Part shown: positions 6,567 to 12,779 of the stretch, one piece after another
How positions within the stretch are numbered: the stretch's first letter is position 1
Layout of the letters: each line of letters begins with the position of its first letter
Origin: JAGHAJ01 sp964559865 [NCBI: uncultured Synergistota bacterium]
GTDB lineage: Bacteria > Synergistota > JAGHAJ01
Length of the DNA stretch: 12,779 nucleotides
Reading direction: 5' to 3'
Assembly (NCBI GenBank): GCA_964559865.1
Contig: CAZLJD010000017.1
Coordinates: 1 to 12,779, forward strand
Notes under the pieces: generated by a model
Seen by the model: the letters and a program-made list of their open reading frames with translations, nothing else
What the model was told of the DNA's origin: nothing
The model's database searches: none
Position numbers and translations under genes: made by a program

Positions 6567-6572
6567 GTGTGT

Positions 6573-7046
6573 ATGATTTCTGTGGATATACCGGGAAGAG
6601 GTACAATAGACATAAAGGCTGTGGCGATGGATATGAATGGGACTATAGCAGTGGATGGTAAACTTCTTCCGGAAATTAAAGGGGTGCTTGATGTTCTTAA
6701 GGATAAGCTGGATATTTTTATTTTAACCTCGGACACTTATGGAACGGCGGGTGAACTAAGGAGTCTTTTGCCATATGCAAAGGTGTTTGTGCTTCCTGAA
6801 GGCTCTGATGGGTATGCCAAGGTAGATTTGTTGATGAAGTATGGCTGGGATAATGTAGTTGCTATAGGAAATGGTTGCAACGATATGAAGATGTTTGGTG
6901 TAGCGTGTATTAAGATAGCAGTCGTTGGAAAGGAAGGGGCTTGTGCGCCTTTACTGAGAGTTGCTGATATAGTGGTGGGTAGTGTAGTAGATGCTGTGGG
7001 ATTGCTCTTGAATCCGAGAAGATTGGTAGCTACATTAAGGTTGTAG
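6573..7046 (+). CDS. HAD-superfamily protein of the soluble P-type-ATPase-like group
   Basis: 157 residues without the caps of larger HAD enzymes. It begins ISVDIPGRGTIDIKAVAMDMNGTIAVDG. Motif I is D20-M-N-G-T: the nucleophile Asp is present, but the second Asp of the phosphatase pattern DxD is Asn22, as in P-type ATPase-like soluble HAD proteins (COG4087 type). Motif II is ILTSDT (50-55) and motif IV is GNGCNDMKM (99-107) with Asp104. The protein could be a phosphatase, phosphotransferase or regulatory phosphoprotein; its substrate is unknown. ATG 6573 is preferred over the in-frame GTG at 6567, because AAGGTGAG lies 5-7 bases upstream of the ATG and overlaps the GTG. The gap to the peptidase stop is 6 bases. 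Confidence 0.85.
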   Translation: MISVDIPGRGTIDIKAVAMDMNGTIAVDGKLLPEIKGVLDVLKDKLDIFILTSDTYGTAGELRSLLPYAKVFVLPEGSDGYAKVDLLMKYGWDNVVAIGNGCNDMKMFGVACIKIAVVGKEGACAPLLRVADIVVGSVVDAVGLLLNPRRLVATLRL

Positions 7047-7060
7047 AGAGGAGTTTTGTC

Positions 7061-7479
7061 ATGTATGAGCAATTATTGAAAAGGTTGGATAGTGCTCCGT
7101 CTGCTGAAAAGATAAAACTGATGGATGAAGTGAAGAAGTATATTAGTGAACCTGCAGTTGTAGATAAGATTTGTACCCTTCTTGTTGAGGATGAGGACAG
7201 ATTTGTCAGGATAAAGGCTACGGAGTTACTGGAAGAGGTTAACGGTAATGAGAGGGTGGTTAGTGCACTTATTAAGGCTTTGAGAGAAGATGAGGATGCC
7301 TTTGTAAGGGGGTTTTCCGCAAAAGCACTGGGGAGAGTTGGTACACCTGCTGCAATACAGCCACTCGAAGAGGCAGTGAATGATCCAGATGGTTTTGTCA
7401 GAGACTTTGCGGCGGGTTCTCTGAAAGTACTACAAATGAGAGCACGCCTCCTTGGTATGATAAAAAAGAAGGATAGCTG

Positions 7480-7480
<1 letters not shown>
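7061..7480 (+). CDS. HEAT-repeat protein
   Basis: 139 residues, all helical in appearance. Three HEAT-like repeats of about 31-33 residues carry a shared acidic turn followed by FVR: EDEDRFVR (43-50), EDEDAFVR (76-83) and NDPDGFVR (107-114). Each is followed by an Ala-rich second helix (IKATELLEEV, GFSAKALGRVG, DFAAGSLKVL). Proteins of this kind are scaffolds or binding partners rather than enzymes. No signal peptide or membrane segment is seen, so it should be cytosolic. GAGGAG before the ATG is a good ribosome binding site. Its stop overlaps the start of the diguanylate cyclase gene (TGATG), which suggests coupled translation and possibly physical partnership with that protein; this is inference. 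Confidence 0.85.
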
Positions 7481-11092
<3,612 letters not shown>

Positions 11093-11098
11093 TGTTGC

Positions 11099-12046
11099 AT
11101 GAAGAAGATAGCAGGTTTAACGATTTTCTTCCTGTTCTTTAGCTTTGTATCTGTTGTTTTTGCGGCGGAATCTGTAGATGAACCTCTGAGTCTTCTGGAG
11201 AAGGTAGTGTACGGTAGCCCACAGGCGGGGCCGATACTCCCAAGATTGAACAAGCTGGAAAGGGATGTATTTGGTAGGGTTATGCCGGGTTCTATAAAAG
11301 ATAGGGAGAAAAATCTCATGAACTTTTTAATCTATGGTACGGATAGAGACCTTCCTTTGACGGTGAAAGTGGATGCAGTGGAGTGGACAGTTTTTGGTCG
11401 TATAAATCAAGGTGGTTTACTATCCCGGGTTGAACAACTTGAAAATAGGATAATGGGCAAGTCAGGAGGAAATTCGCTTGCAATGAGGGTTATAGAGCTT
11501 TTGAAAGTTTCCTTGCCTGATAGTAAAATAGTCATTAAGTCTGTGGACATCCCACTGTCAACACTGGTCAAGGTTTCTATAGGAAGAGCTATAAGCTCGA
11601 AAACTGCAAGGATTGGGGATAAGGTCCCTTATGTGGTGTGTGAGGATGTAATCGTCAATGGTGTTCTTGTAGTTCCAAATGGAACTCCAGGTGCTGGGGA
11701 AGTTATAAAAGTGGAAAAGGCTGGTAACTTTGGCAGATCTGGGACTCTTTCCATTAACTTTGGTGCGGTAAGTACCATAATGGGGGATAAGTTACCTCTT
11801 GGTGTTGGTAAGAAATCAGTTAGTGAGAATGAGAAAGGTAAAAATACAGCTTTTGCCATTGGTAGTAGTATAGTGGGAGCTGCTGTTCTTGGTCCTATAG
11901 GTTTGGTAGCAGGTATATTTGTTCATGGCAAGGATATCGTTGTTCCTGGTGGTGCTAAGTTTTACGTTGAGACCATGAGGAAAGTTTCTACTAAGGGGCT
12001 TCTGGTTGGAGAAGGGGGTATCAAAAAGGGAGGTGGTAAAGAATGA
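11099..12046 (+). CDS. Exported protein with five 20-residue repeats, unknown function
   Basis: 315 residues. A Sec signal peptide (MKKIAGLTIFFLFFSFVSVVFA, cleavage expected near 22/23) precedes a repeat region. The motif L-E-x-x-[VIL]-[FYM]-G recurs ending at Gly39, Gly59, Gly80, Gly100 and Gly120, a period of 20-21 residues (LLEKVVYG, KLERDVFG, LMNFLIYG, AVEWTVFG, QLENRIMG). Residues about 145-240 look like a beta domain (VKVSIGRAISSKTARIGDKV, EDVIVNGVLVVPNG, GAGEVIKVEKAG) of a kind seen in many uncharacterised periplasmic proteins. A Gly/Ala-rich segment (250-275) could span or insert in a membrane. The tail is Gly/Lys-rich. GGGAG at 11085-11089 is the ribosome binding site. Its end overlaps the next gene by four bases (ATGA), pointing to coupled expression. 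Confidence 0.8.
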   Translation: MKKIAGLTIFFLFFSFVSVVFAAESVDEPLSLLEKVVYGSPQAGPILPRLNKLERDVFGRVMPGSIKDREKNLMNFLIYGTDRDLPLTVKVDAVEWTVFGRINQGGLLSRVEQLENRIMGKSGGNSLAMRVIELLKVSLPDSKIVIKSVDIPLSTLVKVSIGRAISSKTARIGDKVPYVVCEDVIVNGVLVVPNGTPGAGEVIKVEKAGNFGRSGTLSINFGAVSTIMGDKLPLGVGKKSVSENEKGKNTAFAIGSSIVGAAVLGPIGLVAGIFVHGKDIVVPGGAKFYVETMRKVSTKGLLVGEGGIKKGGGKE

Positions 12047-12474
12047 AGGTAGGTAAAAGATTGGTATTGGTATTTGTCATCGTTTCTGTTTTAACATTTG
12101 GAACGATTGGAGCTTATGCTTTTGACATCGGAAGCATTCTCAAGCTATTTGGTATAGGTTACCTTGTTAAGATGATAGCCGATCCACTAAACAGGTTTAT
12201 AAACGGTATAACATTTAATAAGGGGGTTGGTCCAAGATATGCCACTAAAGTTGTGCCAATCGTGAGTGTAGGTCAAGGAGGGTATATAGGTGCGGCTCAG
12301 GTTACCGGAAGGCGGGCTGCTGTTAACAGAGTTAAAGCTGTGGCACAGATAGAGGCAACATTTCAGGGACTTAGAGTGAAAATACTAATACCAATAGACT
12401 CTATAAATCCGCTTTCGCGCTTTAGAAGGGTATATGGCGTAGGTGTATCAGCTGTAATTGACATAAGACTGTAG
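12043..12474 (+). CDS. Small exported protein, unknown function
   Basis: 143 residues. The N-terminus (KVGKRLVLVFVIVSVLTFG...AYA) is a Sec signal peptide with cleavage expected after Ala26. The mature part has a short hydrophobic helix (SILKLFGIGYLVKMIADPLNRFI), then a compact Gly/Val-rich region: KVVPIVSVGQGGYIGAAQV, then RVKAVAQIEATFQGLRVKILIPIDS and RVYGVGVSAVIDIRL. These alternating short strands suggest a small beta or alpha/beta domain. I do not recognise a named family. It overlaps the preceding repeat protein by ATGA and is followed 41 bases later by another exported protein, so the three probably act together in the envelope. That link rests on gene order alone. Confidence 0.75.
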   Translation: MKVGKRLVLVFVIVSVLTFGTIGAYAFDIGSILKLFGIGYLVKMIADPLNRFINGITFNKGVGPRYATKVVPIVSVGQGGYIGAAQVTGRRAAVNRVKAVAQIEATFQGLRVKILIPIDSINPLSRFRRVYGVGVSAVIDIRL

Positions 12475-12489
12475 TGGATTTAGTTTGGG

Positions 12490-12508
12490 ACCTCCATGCT
12501 GTTGAGGT
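12490..12508 (+). promoter_or_regulatory. Possible hairpin masking the ribosome binding site of the last gene
   Basis: ACCTC (12490-12494) can pair with GAGGT (12504-12508), the Shine-Dalgarno sequence for the GTG start at 12516, across a 9-base loop. A 5-base stem is short and could be chance. Confidence 0.25.
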
Positions 12509-12515
12509 GTAGTGT

Positions 12516-12779
12516 GTGAGGAAAGTTAAAGTTTTGGGATGGAGTGTTATAATCTTTCTTCTTTTTGTCTTTATAGGAGGGGTTTTTGCCCAGGAGAAGG
12601 AGGTCATTGTTGTGAAGAAGCCTCCTTCTTCAGCTTTCCAACGCAAGAAATTAACCTCTATATTAAACCGTTTTACGAGGTTTCATATTGATATAGGATT
12701 TAGCCTTTATGTGATATATTATGACCCTTCTATAATCGATCCGTGGGTGGACTTCAAAAGGCTTAAGGAACACTGGACG
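12516..12779 (+). CDS. Exported protein, 3' end outside window
   Basis: The frame is open from GTG 12516 to the last base: 88 codons with no stop. GAGGTG at 12504-12509 is a well-placed Shine-Dalgarno sequence, and a TAG at 12510-12512 closes the frame upstream. The N-terminus is a clear signal peptide (RKVKVLGWSVIIFLLFVFIGGVFA, cleavage before Gln26). The mature start is Lys-rich with a PPSS turn, followed by alternating polar/aromatic strands (RFHIDIGFSLYVIYYDPSIIDPWVDF), which would suit an outer-membrane beta-barrel or a periplasmic beta protein. Too little is visible to name a family. It is the third exported protein in a row after pyrG. Confidence 0.75.
   Translation, partial: MRKVKVLGWSVIIFLLFVFIGGVFAQEKEVIVVKKPPSSAFQRKKLTSILNRFTRFHIDIGFSLYVIYYDPSIIDPWVDFKRLKEHWT

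Overview
The window is bacterial, AT-leaning and densely coded. Apart from the left end and one gene at 1839-2336, everything runs on the + strand. Arg codons in the main operon are mostly AGA/AGG and ATA is common for Ile, a bias often seen in thermophiles. A lipoprotein signal, several Sec signal peptides and a possible outer-membrane-type C-terminal gene fit a diderm bacterium. I cannot name the lineage from the sequence alone.

Layout. Positions 1-426 hold the 3' part of a SAM-dependent methyltransferase. Positions 427-1018 carry no convincing gene; the last ~90 bases hold a good promoter. Positions 1019-1858 encode a stand-alone D-glutamate-cyclase-type (DUF4392) protein. Its 3' end overlaps by 20 bases the convergent gene for an ECF transporter S component (1839-2336, minus strand), which has a near-consensus promoter and Shine-Dalgarno sequence. 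From 2421 to the right edge, genes run head to tail with gaps of at most about 40 bases and several stop/start overlaps. This looks like one operon of more than 10 kb: small lipoprotein, an aberrant BKACE (DUF849) family protein, transaldolase-like aldolase, Rho, LysM-M23 endopeptidase, P-type-ATPase-like HAD protein, HEAT-repeat protein, membrane GAF-GAF-GGDEF cyclase, CTP synthase, and three exported proteins of unknown function, the last cut by the window edge.

The genes do not form one classical pathway. They mix central metabolism (transaldolase, CTP synthase), transcription termination (Rho), cell-wall cleavage (M23), signalling (diguanylate cyclase) and envelope proteins. This is the pattern of a conserved housekeeping operon in a compact genome.

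The most unusual item is the BKACE homologue. It keeps the family's fold signatures, but the two zinc-binding histidines and most catalytic residues appear replaced. Other points worth a look are the five-fold 20-residue repeat in the exported protein after pyrG, and the antisense-interrupted gene order 1019-2828 with overlapping face-to-face promoters around a perfect 9-base tandem repeat.
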